Shown: positions 20,840-31,499, counted from the stretch's first letter. The stretch: 39,593 bases of DNA from Phaeoceros laevis (GCA_049999765.1 JBNGIQ010009010.1:96953-136545); one strand, 5' to 3'. Program-made: numbers and translations. Notes: generated from the sequence alone by a model not told the origin.

Positions 20840-22763
20840 TCAGCAGCTGGATTGCTTGCTGAGATCAGCAAGCTTGGGGCGTGGCACTGCTTTGAGGGAC
20901 AGGGCCCTTTCGACGGCGATCCCGTCGTGCTCGCTCATGTCCAGATCCTGGGGCCGCTTCACGTCTGAGGGGAGCGACCAGGTGAAGTGCAGAAGCGTGG
21001 CCAGGGCGAGGTGCAGCATGGTGAGCCCTAAGCCAATGCCTGGGCAGATGCGCTTACCAGATCCGAATGGCAGCAGCTGGAAGTGATGCCCGTGCACGTC
21101 CACCTCAGCCCTAGAAACCATGGTACGGGTCTGTAAGACCTAGTCTGACAAAAAAAGATTTTGTTTCATAGAGACTGAGGAGCTTGCCTGGCAGCCAAGC
21201 TACGTACCTGGTGGCGTAAGGGTGGTGGCCATGGAGGAGGAATCGTTGGGGCTGGAATTGGTGAGGATTTTCCCACGAGGCAGGGTCTCGGCCCAGGCCC
21301 CAGACGTTGATCAACACCATGGTGTTGGCAGGAATGTGGTAGCCTCCGACGGTGGTGGCGTGGGTAGAGTAGTGCGGCACGAGGGAAGGCAGTGGCGGGT
21401 GCATGCGCAACGTCTCCTTCACCACTGCCAGCAAAAAGGGCAGGTTGGGGATGTCCGACTCTACTACGTCCCTGCCTCGTCCCACCACCTGCTCCACCTC
21501 CCGCACTGCCTGCTCCAGCAACGCCGGCTGCCGCAGCAGTTCTGCCATGGCCCACTCGGTGGTGGCGGCGCTCGTGTCTGTTCCGGCCGCTGAAATGGTC
21601 TGCACCGCTACCGGACGTTCAACATGACCACAAAATTGGTCTAGTTTGCGAGCAGTGGTCGTACACAGTCATCTCCATGGCCAGCGAAGAGCTGAGGATA
21701 CTGCTGAGCAACTGCTGAGCTTGGGACTCACCTTCAGCTGCGCCATGATCATGTCGTCGGTTAGAGCTTGGCATTCCCCGTCCGAGGATAAGGAGGTGCT
21801 GAGCAGCACATCCACGAAATCCCGGGGCTGGCATCCGGGATTAGCTGCACGGTACTGGCGGTGCTCCTGGATGACACCGGAGTAGTCTGCGTCCATGTGC
21901 TGCGTCGTCTGCACCATCGTGGCTTTGGGAAGGATGAACCAGGTGTCCAGGAAGGAGAGCCAGGGAATCGCGTCCCCTATGCCCTGCAGTCCGCATCCCC
22001 GGACCGCTCCCCTGATCAGGTGAACCAACTCTTCATGATTTTCTACGTTGCCTTGGCCAGGCACTAAGTCAGTTAGCAACTCACAATCAACACAAGTTTT
22101 CGGGGCCCAATATGAATGTAAAGCAATTGCAAGCAATTTGCCAATCCTACTGACTCCTCTCCCCTACCTTACCTAAGGAAGCCCTGAAACCCTCCTACCT
22201 CAGGTAGGAAGGTAGGAAGGTGGGTGGGCTATTAGGTTAACAAGTAGACGCACAACACCACTTAGAATAGGGAGATAGATCGCTAGTTATGTAGGCAGTC
22301 GCTAGTTAGGTAGGCGGGGTAGGAACATAGAATAGACGGTGATTGAGTCGGGAAGGCGGGCTTTTCGCTGTACGGTTGGCTTATTGCCCATGCGGGTAAA
22401 AGCTTCATTCATTCATTCAAGCCACTTATTGCCCACATGGGTAAAGCTTCATTCATTCATTCAAGCAATCGAGAGGCTCGCACAGGTCTCTTTATATGTA
22501 GAAGCTAGCAGTGCATGCAATGCCTACAAATGAATGAATTGACGGCATACACTAGTTAGCTAGTACTTACTAGTAGGGGCTTGTTGCGGATCCTCGACCT
22601 CATATCTGCTGACGGCAGCCTTGCCCATGCCCATCCTGGTCATGTTGTCGAGGTTCAAGGTCTGCAGCACGTAGCCCAAAGTCCACAGCCTGCCCAACGT
22701 GGCTCCGTATGGCTTCCACCAAGTGACTGACCACGTGGCCGGCGCGGTGCCGTAAAACGACGC
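20840..22763 (-). CDS. A-type (CYP71-clan) P450, N-terminus missing
   Basis: Exons on the minus strand with exact phases: 22571 to about 22763, 21732-22051, 21208-21599 and 20840-21110 (stop). Exon 2 has DFVDVLLS and DDMIMAQLK. Exon 3 has the I-helix oxygen-binding motif AAGTDTSA, the ExxR motif VVKETLRMHPPLP and YSTHATTVGGYHIPANT. Exon 4 has the heme-cysteine loop FQLLPFGSGKRICPG. These are hallmarks of microsomal plant P450s of the CYP71 clan; I cannot name the substrate. The first visible exon is open only to 22763 (two stops upstream) and starts around helix B-C, so the membrane anchor and proline hinge are absent. Beyond it lie repeats and an F-box fragment. It is probably a 5'-truncated copy, although no lesion is seen in the rest. 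Confidence 0.82.
22379..22470. repeat. About 45-bp tandem duplication with ATTC microsatellite
   Basis: Two units begin CTTATTGCCCA and end CATTCATTCATTCAAGC. Just upstream, 22195-22330 is rich in GGTAGGAAG and GCTAGTTAGGTAGGC motifs. It lies 100 bases from the P450's third intron side. Confidence 0.7.
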
Positions 22764-22989
22764 CTACTAGACCGTTCAACGGTCAACCGCCGAGGTGGTG
22801 CGCGCTTGTTTTGGTCTGACTTGGACCACGCGTTTTTTTTATTTAACTAGAATTGACGTGGGGGAAGGAAGAAAGGAACACGAAGAGAACTTTTGAGCTG
22901 CTGGTCGCGCTTTTGTGGACCACAACTGGCGCGCAGGTCTACAGTCATTGACCTCGACTGTTCTCCCACGAGTGCCACGCGACAACACG

Positions 22990-23310
22990 ATGGCTTCCTT
23001 CGCACAGGCCCCACCACCTGGCAGCCATATTGCCGTGTGGCATGGTAATGGGTGCTGGCCAGAAACTCGGCAGAGGCCAGCAAGGAAAGCCAGGCTTCGC
23101 ACACAGCTCGGAATTGGCAATGCCCGCCAGACCTATGTGGAGCCTCACATAGGGCGAGCATTGCTTGACATCCGCTGCCGCAACCTCACTGCCTCCGTCC
23201 ACCCAGACGAGAGGAACCTCTCGGTTCTGTAAGTTGTCGTCGTAGGGGTTCTCATCCCCAGAGCCTCCGCTGAACCAGCCATCACCTCCTGACTCGTTGT
23301 CATCACGGAA
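22990..23310 (-). pseudogene. F-box gene fragment (copy B)
   Basis: Minus-strand DGWFSGGSGDENPYDD, then EVPLVWVDGGSEVAAADV and SPYVRLHIG, match the 5' part of the F-box gene at 33792-35273. About 110 bases including the start of the F-box are deleted. A second frame then continues FRAVCEAWLSLLASAEFL, the end of the F-box. Same orientation as the other two copies. Confidence 0.75.
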
Positions 23311-23399
23311 AACCTACCACCCTTGGAGGAAGCCAGAATTCTTACAGTTTCAGTACACAGAATGAGTTATCACACTGCTGAGGGGCAGAGCCTCTATAG

Positions 23400-23550
23400 G
23401 GAAGCCAGGTAGTCTAAGATTTGTTCAGTCTGGACTGCTTAACATGTATGCGAAATGTGATAGTGTTGACAGGGATGTTTTAATATGGAATGCAATGATT
23501 GCGGGATATGCCAAGCACGGGATGGGTCAGGAAGCCCTTAAGCTTTAGAA
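23400..23550 (+). pseudogene. PPR fragment
   Basis: About one and a half PPR repeats: LLNMYAKCDSVD then RDVLIWNAMIAGYAKHG and QEALKL followed by a stop. Isolated; neighbours are an F-box scrap and a low-complexity gene. Confidence 0.6.
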
Positions 23551-24008
23551 GAGTACATGTGTGCGGCGGGAAGGCCTCACTTTTCCCAGTTCTGTTACAT
23601 ATGTCATGTAATGCTGCAGGTTTAGTTCTGTTGTCGGTTTGCCAATGCTGTCTACAATCATGCAGTGGACAGCTGAAAGACCCTGCTACTGAAACGACCC
23701 TACAGCTGAATGGCCCTACACTTGCGCACCACCATGGGGATGCAACATCAGTGCTTTTGGACGCCTGAATCTGGAGGGCAGGCACACATCCTGGAGCTGG
23801 ATCCGGAGCGGCGCTTGAATGTGCCTCCGAGGCAATGGATTTGCACACGACACAAGGTCGTGCCCTGCAGTTGCTTAGCGACCAAGCTAGGCATACCGGA
23901 CACTAGCAGTGCAGTAGAGCGGCAAGAGTTGCTGTGGAGGCAGCATTTCGTAAGCATTTCACAGCATCGTTTACTTCCTCCTTGTTACCAATTTCAAACA
24001 TCTCCTCA
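23551..24008. other. No clear gene; short kinase-like phrase
   Basis: A plus frame includes ILELDPERRLNVP near 23795, similar to the DP..R motif of kinase C-lobes, but it is too short to call. 23971-23998 duplicates 24653-24680 exactly. Confidence 0.25.
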
Positions 24009-24821
24009 TCAACCCAAAAAGAACCTATTGAGGCGCCTACCGGAGGAAGATGCCGCTGCACCACCTCCGGAGGAAGATGCCGCTGCGCCACCTCCAGAAG
24101 AAGATGCCGCTGCGCCACCTTCAGAAGAAGATGCCGCTGCGCCACCTCCAGAGGCAGACGCCCCAGCAGAGCCTTTTCCAGCAGAAGATGCTGCTGCGCC
24201 ACCTCCAGACGAAGCACATGCCGACGCTGCGCCACCTCCAGACGAAGACGACGCTGCCGACTCTGCACCACCTCCAGACGAAGCACAAGCAACAGCCGCT
24301 GAACCACCTCCTGATGGTGGAGGCGACTCTGCAGATTGATCAGTTGTCGGGTCTTCAAGAGATTCGCTATCACCTTCAATAGGAGCTGCAACGAGTGGTG
24401 AGGCACGACGAGGAGCTGACGGACCACCTGCTGATGGTGGACTCTGAACAGGGGAAGAGGGCGAGCTATTCAATGAAGGTGGGGCAAGAGGAGGAGACGG
24501 ATGACGCGGACTAGGAGTCGGGGAAGGACTAACGGGTGACACATTTGAAGGTGGGGAAGGAGCAGGAGATGAATGGCGAGGACTAGGAGTAGGAACTACA
24601 GAGGGTAATGGATCAAGAGCATCATTTTGCTCGTCATAGTCATTTATGTAGCTTACTTCCTCCTTGTTACCAATTTCAAAGCCATGGTACCCGACGTTTG
24701 ACACCTTGAGAGTTTCTTTTAAGTTGTTTTTGTTGACACTTATGTCACTTCGGAGGGCATGGCTTGTACAAATTATAAGTGACATGCTTCCAATAAGTAA
24801 AAGTAACTTTGATATTTTCAT
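24009..24821 (-). CDS. Secreted proline-rich/Gly-Ala-Ser repeat protein (cell-wall type)
   Basis: Starting at the ATG at 24821, the product begins MKISKLLLLIGSMSLIICTS, a good signal peptide with likely cleavage after SHA. A polar stretch (VGYHGFEIGNKEEVSYIND) follows, then an arabinogalactan/extensin-like region rich in SP, PSP and SPSP dipeptides, then Gly/Ala/Ser repeats (GGGAAASSS, 9 residues) and the end RRLNRFFLG. Total 270 residues. SP/AP-rich stretches are the usual sites of hydroxyproline-linked glycosylation, so a wall or membrane-surface glycoprotein is likely. An upstream in-frame ATG at 24902 exists but would bury the signal. The repeat region is also open on the plus strand (PEEDAAAPP repeats), but only the minus strand has a secretory start. 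Confidence 0.62.
   Translation of the reverse strand: MKISKLLLLIGSMSLIICTSHALRSDISVNKNNLKETLKVSNVGYHGFEIGNKEEVSYINDYDEQNDALDPLPSVVPTPSPRHSSPAPSPPSNVSPVSPSPTPSPRHPSPPLAPPSLNSSPSSPVQSPPSAGGPSAPRRASPLVAAPIEGDSESLEDPTTDQSAESPPPSGGGSAAVACASSGGGAESAASSSSGGGAASACASSGGGAAASSAGKGSAGASASGGGAAASSSEGGAAASSSGGGAAASSSGGGAAASSSGRRLNRFFLG
24043..24150. repeat. 27-bp tandem repeat, four units, then degenerate
   Basis: Units at 24043, 24070, 24097 and 24124, consensus GA(A/G)GAAGATGCCGCTGC then (A/G)CCACCTC(C/A)(A/G). A multiple of three, so it expands the protein in steps of nine residues. Confidence 0.85.
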
Positions 24822-25366
24822 TTTCTCCCTCCTTTGAAGATTTTTCTTTGTGTCTCTGTCATCCAATCCATATGAATATGATGAGATTTTGAGCTTAAAC
24901 AAACCAAGAAAAAAAAATGTATCAATTTAGTATAGAAATATCTACTTACTATGAAAATATGTGGATGATTACAGGTCACAGCAAGAAATGATGATTGTGC
25001 TATAGTGCAAACTCCACCAAGGCCGTCTAGCAACAGAAGTGTATCTAGCAGCAGAAGTGCATCTAGCAGCACAAGTGTGGCAGAGGAGAACACTTGTAAA
25101 CTTCAACAGCCTCAAGACAACATGAGAACTCAAATCATGTACTAATCTCATAGAATTATGAATGAAGGTAAGTTGCATTGCAATATATGCAAAAAGCTTT
25201 GCCTAACTTAGTTGTATCATTGACAACCATAATAGAACCTTCTTATTAGGCTTGTATATGTTTAGGATGATCTTGTTTTTCTTAGTTTAATTTAACTATT
25301 AAAGGAGCTTTAATTAAGTGGCCTACAACCCTTGTAGTTGCTCAATAAGATGCATTCCGCGAACCC
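24822..25366. other. AT-rich intergenic region with one exon-like stretch
   Basis: 24976-25143 on plus follows an acceptor-like TTACAG and is open to a stop, reading QTPPRPSSNRSVSSSRSA with 18-bp Ser-rich repeats. It looks like a terminal exon but no partner exon is visible. The rest is AT-rich with no signal seen. Confidence 0.3.
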
Positions 25367-25597
25367 ATGCTTACTAGAATCTCAAAAACCCTCTTGCCCG
25401 CTCTTTATCGCCCTAGGAGGAAGCTATCTAGAGAAGAGTCATCATCGCTATCCTCGCTTCCGGTGACGTCCGAGGACATGGTGGAAGAGATCCTTCAAAT
25501 GTTTGCCATAGAAGTCATGAATGATGTGCAGCACCTACCCAGGAAGTACTGGTGGGTGGCAACCAGGCGCTCTGTCCATGGTTGCTGGTCATTGTGA
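25367..25597 (+). other. Open frame of unknown origin
   Basis: Open for 76 residues with RKLSREESSSLSSLPVTSED then an acidic-hydrophobic helix (MVEEILQMFAIEVM). No family recognised. It could be a mobile-element scrap or chance. Confidence 0.25.
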
Positions 25598-26460
25598 GCT
25601 CAAAAGTGCTTATAAGTGAGCCTCTCCTAACTTTCTGGATGCTCAAACTTCGAGCATTGAAACTTGGAGCAGTAAAACGTGTGGTATCACAGGGTTGTAG
25701 TACTGAGGTACTAGTACCAGCAGGGAAAAGTGCTGAGACAACAACGGCTATGCCAGGCCCTTTTGAATGTGGTGTTGTCTCTGGTTAGAGGAACCTGACT
25801 GGTTTACGACATTCCATCCAGCATTTCAAATCTTCCATCTTTTTTTCTTGTACTCTGTCAGTGCTTCCTTTTCCGAAGCCACGACCCGGATACCATCCAT
25901 TAAACAAATTTTTACACCTTCAGTACACAGAATGAGTTATCTGTTTTTGAAAGTTTAATAGCAGATGTGTAGCATATCTAATTGTGTCAGGTATGATGGC
26001 AACAAGGGCCAAATTTGCAGCCTGCTGTGTGCACAAGCAACCAGCCCAGAAGGCATAAAAAGTGCCAAGCCAGAGCTTGACAATGGTATCGTAATGGTGG
26101 GGTGCACTGCTGGTAGTGGCTCTCATGGGCCTGCCGACGTTATTCATGGTGGTCAGATACTGGATTTTCCTTTCTAATTCTTCAACTAGTGGTCAGCAAT
26201 GACTTGGGTTTCGTTTGATGCTTCCGTTTACAATCTGGGCAAGGAGCTCGAGATACTGAACACAAACCTAGTGGTGGCCATGGATACATGTGTGTTCAGA
26301 ACGAGGGAGCTCAAATGGTGATGGTTTCGGGAGATGTTGGGTCATACAGCATATGCCTTGAAATTTCTCCTGCCAGCTGGCGTTAGCATTGACATGTCTC
26401 CTGCCAGCAGCAGCAACCATGCATGATGTAAAAACAAAACCCGTATAGATGTGCTGTCGG
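25598..26460. other. No supported gene
   Basis: Contains CAGTACACAGAATGAGTTAT at 25921-25940, also present at 23350-23369, a short dispersed repeat. Open frames show no family signal. Confidence 0.3.
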
Positions 26461-26620
26461 CTATCAGAGAAATGCTCCTTGAGGCTTGGAAGAAAGTGGG
26501 TCTTCTTGGCCATCAGGAAAAATGGTCCTTGAGCTTGGAAGGAAGTGGCTCTTCTTGGCTATCAGGAAATGATCCTTGAAGCTTGGAAGGAAGTGGCACT
26601 CGGTAGCCATATAATGAGTG
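26461..26620. repeat. About 52-bp tandem repeats in the leader of unknown-family copy 1
   Basis: Three imperfect units with the core CTTGAGGCTTGGAAG(A/G)AAGTGG. Related sequence with the same core occurs at 31504-31590 upstream of copy 2, so the duplication of this gene family included its 5' flank. Confidence 0.7.
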
Positions 26621-26775
26621 CACTTGCACTTGCCACTACTTCCTCAACCACGTCCTTCGCAGACACTTGCGCAACGCGCACAGATCTATCTCGAACTCAT
26701 CTGAGCTTACAGAAAAGCATTCACAGTCTGTCTGCAAGCTTAAGGCCTGGTACTACAGTTGAGCTTCGGGCCATC

Positions 26776-27363
26776 ATGGAAAATGATGCCGTGGATCCGG
26801 AATTAGGACCCAGTTACCCTGAGCGTTACTCTGAGATTTACAATAAAGTGGTTAGTGTGATGAAGAGCACCAACTCTGCATCAAGCGTGCCTGGTAAGGT
26901 GCTGGAAGATCTGGGAGAGGGTTTGCATAGAGACACGTACCGGAATTGTTGGTGGGCCGTACAAGACCTTCCTCCTCCTGGGACGCAAGGAGGTTGTGGA
27001 ACGTTTTTGGAGGTCACGCCAGAATCGGAAGATCCAGACGCTGATTACAAGCGCCGCAGCTGGGCTGCCAAGTATGTCCGAAACTGGGAAGCGGCCGCCA
27101 AGCCTGCCATGGCCAGTCCTCCCCGTGAGCTGTCAAGCCCCGACAAGAGAGAATGTTACTTTCGCAGTTTGGGAGCAAAAGTTCCCCATGCAGGAGCTCG
27201 GAGTGCACAAGACGTTTGTCAAAGAAGATCGGTGACCAACCCGCGCAAGTTGCTGAGCAAGAGGACAACGGGGAGGAAGAAATTTAAATTTTTATTGTTC
27301 CAGGGCTTTCCAGGTTGGGGAGCCTCTAGATCTCGATCAGTTCACTTCCCCAAAGTCGACTAG
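26776..27363 (+). CDS. Unrecognised family, copy 1: basic-tailed protein
   Basis: 195 residues from the ATG shared with copy 2 (MENDAV here, MENHAV in copy 2). A longer N-terminus from an upstream in-frame ATG (MSALALATTSSTTSFADT, Ser/Thr rich, transit-like) is possible. The conserved central block reads RDTYRNCWWAVQDLPPPG, GGCGTFLEV, then SWAAKYVRNWEAAAKPA, PPRELSSP and a Cys-containing CYFRSLGA. The tail is strongly basic with one copy of the NPRKLLSKRTTGR module. Cys, Trp and Pro spacing is conserved between copies, so a folded domain is likely; I do not recognise it. No intron is needed. Protein-level conservation with copy 2 supports a real gene. Confidence 0.6.
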   Translation: MENDAVDPELGPSYPERYSEIYNKVVSVMKSTNSASSVPGKVLEDLGEGLHRDTYRNCWWAVQDLPPPGTQGGCGTFLEVTPESEDPDADYKRRSWAAKYVRNWEAAAKPAMASPPRELSSPDKRECYFRSLGAKVPHAGARSAQDVCQRRSVTNPRKLLSKRTTGRKKFKFLLFQGFPGWGASRSRSVHFPKVD

Positions 27364-28239
27364 TTAGCAACGCACGGAGTGCCTGGCCAGCCAGGCCAGG
27401 GACACTTTCTTTCGTGTTGATTCTCTATTTAGATGTGGCAATGTAATGTAGGACTAGCCAGTGCAGGTGCACAAAAATTGCACGCATCTTTTGTCAGTTG
27501 CGCTCCTGCTGCGGTGTTGTATTGTGTCGTTCCCCGTTTAATGGCCACCAGCGGAATTCAGGGCCAGGTCCTGAGATCATAGGTAGGTGTTTCGTACCTC
27601 TTCCAGGATAGCACTTCGGTAGCTCATGCCTCATCTCTACGCGCCGCTGCTATGTGCCAAGGTCCTTGTAGTGCATCTTAGCCTTTGAGCAGTCCCGTGT
27701 AGGCGTGCACGGATAGTGCGTCGAATCCACCATGTGTGCCAACAAACTCCTTATGCCCCTTGATCACCCAAATCTTGGACCCTATGCATCTGTCAATGAG
27801 CTCTGCGACAATAAAGACACCTTAACTCCCGGTGCCTGGAATTCACACTAGGGAAGGAAGGAGTGTGCACAGCAAAATGCCGCTCCACTCCTCCTGCCTT
27901 TAACACTACTGCCAAATGAAGTCGTTACCAAAAATCGCAGTGAACAACACTGAGCTAAACCCTGGTGGAAGATGTGTACCCGAAAGGGATGCTTACCCGA
28001 GGGCATGAGATGGGAAGGAGTGTGCGACATGGTGGATGCAAGTCAATGCCCGGTGTTGTCCCTTGTTTCTGGTCCAAAAACTGCTTCTGCCGAAGCAGCC
28101 CTAGTATCGTCGACGACAACGCTTTGGCTTTCCTCTTCTTTTTGTTGCCTTTGGCTTAAAGCCAAAACCTTGGGATCGGTCCCGTACTTGTATCACAACA
28201 CAATGTGACTCGAGCTTCTAATTCTTGACAGCCGGCGCC
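27364..28239. promoter_or_regulatory. TRMO 5' flank; 27712 to about 28145 duplicated at 37698-38134
   Basis: No gene supported. The duplicated stretch contains CTTGGACCCTATGCATCTGT and a TCGTCGACGACAACGCTTTG motif near 28110 found in both copies. It ends about 95 bases before the TRMO start and probably contains its promoter. Confidence 0.55.
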
Positions 28240-30565
28240 ATGGAATCAGCAAGGTCACTAGTGCTGCCTCTACTGGCAGCTACCGTTGCCGCAGGAGCCG
28301 CTCTCGCAGGTCAGGCGACGGGAATACAGCTGAATTCTAGAAGAAACTGTTTGACAATGCGATGGTTCTGTGCGAATCCCTTCTATTTGCCGGCCAAGTT
28401 CAGGAATTTCATAATGCTGGGGATGTTGCCGCATCTAAGCTGCCATGCGTCTGTGGAAATTCAGCAAGCATAATCTAATTCTGTATGGTCTGGTTTGTGC
28501 AGCATATAAAATGATAAGGATAAGACATATCGAGCTCAAGCTTGCAGAATTAGAGGCGGCGCTGGAGCACTCTGAGCAACAGCGTGCCGCAGAGCGTACT
28601 GGACGCATAAGAGCTCAACGAGTAAGGCTTTTAGTAATCGTACATGGCCAGTGGCTGGGATGCTCTCTAAGTTTTTGAGCTAGGATGAAATAGACTGACG
28701 TGATTTTCTGGTGCAACTGTAGGACCTGAGAAAATCCCTGGGTGGCAACGATGCGGGCAATTTAGGGGATACTGCATACTCAATGACTCCAATTGTATCA
28801 TACGGTCTTGCTTTTCCACAAGGTGATATTTGCGTTCTGTGATGTTCGGCTATAAACTGTGCCGGTGGATCCGAAGCTAACTGTTATTCTTCTCCTCTAT
28901 CAACTAATATGGTGGTGCTGCCTTTGGCAGAAATGGCACTCCTCGACAGCCATTGCTTGTTCCTCTTGCAAAACACACCTTGTATTGAATCCTGGTGGAG
29001 TCCCCCAAGAGGCTTTGGAGGGGCTTGCCTTGTACTCACACTGCTGGGTTCTGTATGTGTTTCACGAGAACACAGACATGCCACGTTTGTGGAGCAAGCC
29101 GGCACACCGTGATCTAAGAGCAAAGGTATGGTACCCTTCATGCTTTCAGTACTAGATTCTTTTCTGCCGATTTTCTGGACACAATGTAAGGCCAATTCTA
29201 GACTATCTGATGTAGGTTCGTGTACCCAGACTTGATGGTGGTAAGATGGGAATTTTTGCAACAAGAACCCCTCATCGTCCCTGTCCTATTGGACTGTCTG
29301 TGGCAAAGGTCAGTACGAGAGCTGTCCACCTCTTTTAGGACTGTTCTGTTTCCAGGAGTCTCAACAATACAATTCCATGGGTAACAGTCACTGTAGCTTC
29401 TAGAACTTGCTTTTCTATAAAACTGCTGCTATGCCAGGTTGAAGGGGTACACGGAAGCACCTTGATTCTTTCTGGTGTTGACCTTGTTGATGGGACCGTA
29501 AGTCTCGCGAAAACCTATCATTTGCTTTGGATGTTACCGTTTTTGAATGATGCTGCCGTTACTCTATGCTCCTTGGTTTGGCTCATGTTGTTGTTGCTGT
29601 GATGGTCAGCCAGTCCTTGACTTGAAGCCATATTTGACATACTGTGACGCAGTCTTGGATGCTGCGACGCCTACATGGGTGGAGGTTGGTCATTTACAAA
29701 AGTGCCTTGTTTGATCACAGTTTAAATACACCTCACATGTAGATTCATGTTGTACTTCAATATGTGGACAAAAGGGTGCCAATGCTGATGTTTTCCTGGT
29801 TCCAGGCGGGGGGTTCTGACGATATTCTGGCAATAGCATGTGTGGAATGCACAGAGAAGTTCAAGCAGGAGCTCATCTGTTGTTGGGAATTCATGGTATG
29901 AGACTCTTTTTGCATTGCAACCCAAGTTACTAGGCACTCTTAGAAATTTGAGATGTCATTTGAGAACTTGATATTGAGAACTTGATATTGAGATTTGAGA
30001 TGCCATACTTGCAGGGCAAGCAATCTTTGTATTCGAGTTTAGAGGAGTTCCAGCTTTTGTTAGAGCAGGTTCTTTCCAGGGACATAAGGTCATTATGTCA
30101 GAGGCAGAGGCCGCACAATACAGTAATGAACTACGTAGAAAATGATGCTTCGGAGGTTGAAGTCATTCCTGACAATACCTGTCGGAACGTGGCTGCTGAC
30201 TCCAGAAATGGGCATGAAGTCAGGTTAGAGGCTGCAGCTGCTGATGAGCATCGTAGACTTGCTTTCTTTGTGGCATCGGACTTGGATATTGGTGAGAAAG
30301 GAGAATTAGGTGGCAAATTGAGAAAGGAATCAACGGTGCTTCCTCCTGAGAACTCTGCCCTAAGCAGCACACAGCAAGTGCCTGCTGTGGTCCTAAACCG
30401 ACTGAAGATGGGTACAGAGAGGCAGGTTCTGGCAAGCCACAAGCTGAAGAGGTGATGTACTACCTGATACTCGAGGGAATCAGGATTGCTTACACAGTCA
30501 ACCACGGACATGTTCTAGTTAGAGGTGCGACATTGACACCAGAGCTTGAGAGACGAATCAGATGA
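28240..30565 (+). CDS. TRMO: TRMO-type tRNA (adenine37-N6)-methyltransferase, frameshifted
   Basis: TRMO (TsaA/YaeB family) methylates N6 of t6A37 in tRNA. Exons: 28240-28309, 28503-28621, 28723-28822, 28931-29125, 29216-29308, 29438-29497, 29610-29684, 29806-29895, 30015-30565. The N-terminus has a hydrophobic anchor (SLVLPLLAATVAAGAALA) and a charged coiled coil, as in plant homologues. Core motifs: NGTPRQPLLVPLAK, LEGLALYSHCWVLYVFHENT, VRVPRLDGGKMGIFATRTPH then RPCPIGLSVAK, SGVDLVDGTPVLDLKPYL. The C-terminus YYLILEGIRIAY ends at 30565. Three single-base losses break the frame: at 28795 (before RSCFSTR), near 28975 in an A run, and between about 30350 and 30430. With those bases all intron phases fit. 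Either recently inactivated or sequencing error. Confidence 0.85.
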
Positions 30566-30677
30566 TAGTGATCGAAGTTTTTTATGGCACTGAAGCCTCT
30601 GACATTTTTTGAATTTTTGTGGTGCAACTCTGGAGGACCATCCATGTGGTATTCAAATGATGCCTCTGCCATTACTT

Positions 30678-30796
30678 GGTCTGCTTGGCTAATTTGTTGG
30701 TCTGCTTGGCTAGTTTGTTGGTCTGCTTGGCTAATTTGTCGGTCTGCTTGGCTAATTTACTGGTCTGATTGGCTAATTTGTTTGCTTGGCTAGTCT
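30678..30796. repeat. 21-bp tandem repeat, about 5.5 units
   Basis: Consensus GGTCTGCTTGGCTAATTTGT, starting at 30678, 30699, 30720, 30741 and 30762. It lies 110 bases past the TRMO stop, in probable 3' untranslated sequence. Confidence 0.9.
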
Positions 30797-31059
30797 GACT
30801 AGACTGTTGTACTTTCCGTCCAGTCCTTGCTTTTCATTGTGTAAGCAGCAGCATACCCAGGAAGCATACCCAAGAGGCAAACACCCCAGAGTTTCTTTCA
30901 ATGGTTGGCACGTGCTGCAGAAGGAATGAAATAACTGAAGAACTCTTGGGAGTCGGAATCGCAAGTGTGACTGCACAAATGCAGACCACAACAGGTGTGG
31001 TTTTCATTACCTTAGGATAGTTGGTGTTGGAGTAATTACAGCTAGACTAGCGACAATGT

Positions 31060-31320
31060 GGTGGATCTGGTATGCCCAGCAGGGGAGCCTGGTGGACACC
31101 CAGGCTAGGCGTGTTTTGCAGAGGGTGCCTTGTTATATATGCTATGGTTGACCACCAGCAAGAACAGTTGGAGAAGGGTGGACTGGCTCTACAACTGTAC
31201 ACAACGATGCAGAAGGATGGACTGGCTCTGCAATTGGTACACAATATGCCACGACCAGGGTTCTACGAGATGGTTGCATTTGTTGGTGACTTGAGGCTTT
31301 TTAGTAGCCTGGCTGGACGA
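31060..31320 (+). pseudogene. Short decayed PPR-like fragment
   Basis: Phrases GSLVDTQA near 31087 and, in another frame, AMVDHQQEQLEKGGLALQLY then TMQKDGLALQL resemble PPR helices. A roughly 33-bp segment (GGATGGACTGGCTCTAC or similar) is tandemly doubled at 31177-31240. Weak call. Confidence 0.4.
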
Positions 31321-31499
31321 TGGTAAGGAAGTGTTATTCATGGTATTTGCGGTGCAGAGTTAGGGAACTGGAGTTGGTGAAGCATGGTGAAATATGGTGG
31401 TTAGAGCAAGTAAGGACTAGTCACCAGTTAATGGAAGGTTCCAGCAAATGTTGGCGACAGCATATTCCCTTCTCTTGGCACCTGCAACCATGACTCTCC

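Noticed and set aside
21166-21718. Gly/Ala/Arg-rich frames on both strands over the P450 exon 3
   Set aside because: Shadows of the GC-rich P450 exon, which has I-helix and ExxR motifs in its own frame.
23790-23840. Kinase-like DPERRL phrase
   Set aside because: Only about 12 residues resemble a kinase; too short to distinguish from chance.
23710-24339. Plus-strand 209-residue frame with PEEDAAAPP repeats as a gene
   Set aside because: It exists because the 27-bp repeat has no stops in several frames; the minus strand has a signal peptide and glycoprotein-like layout.
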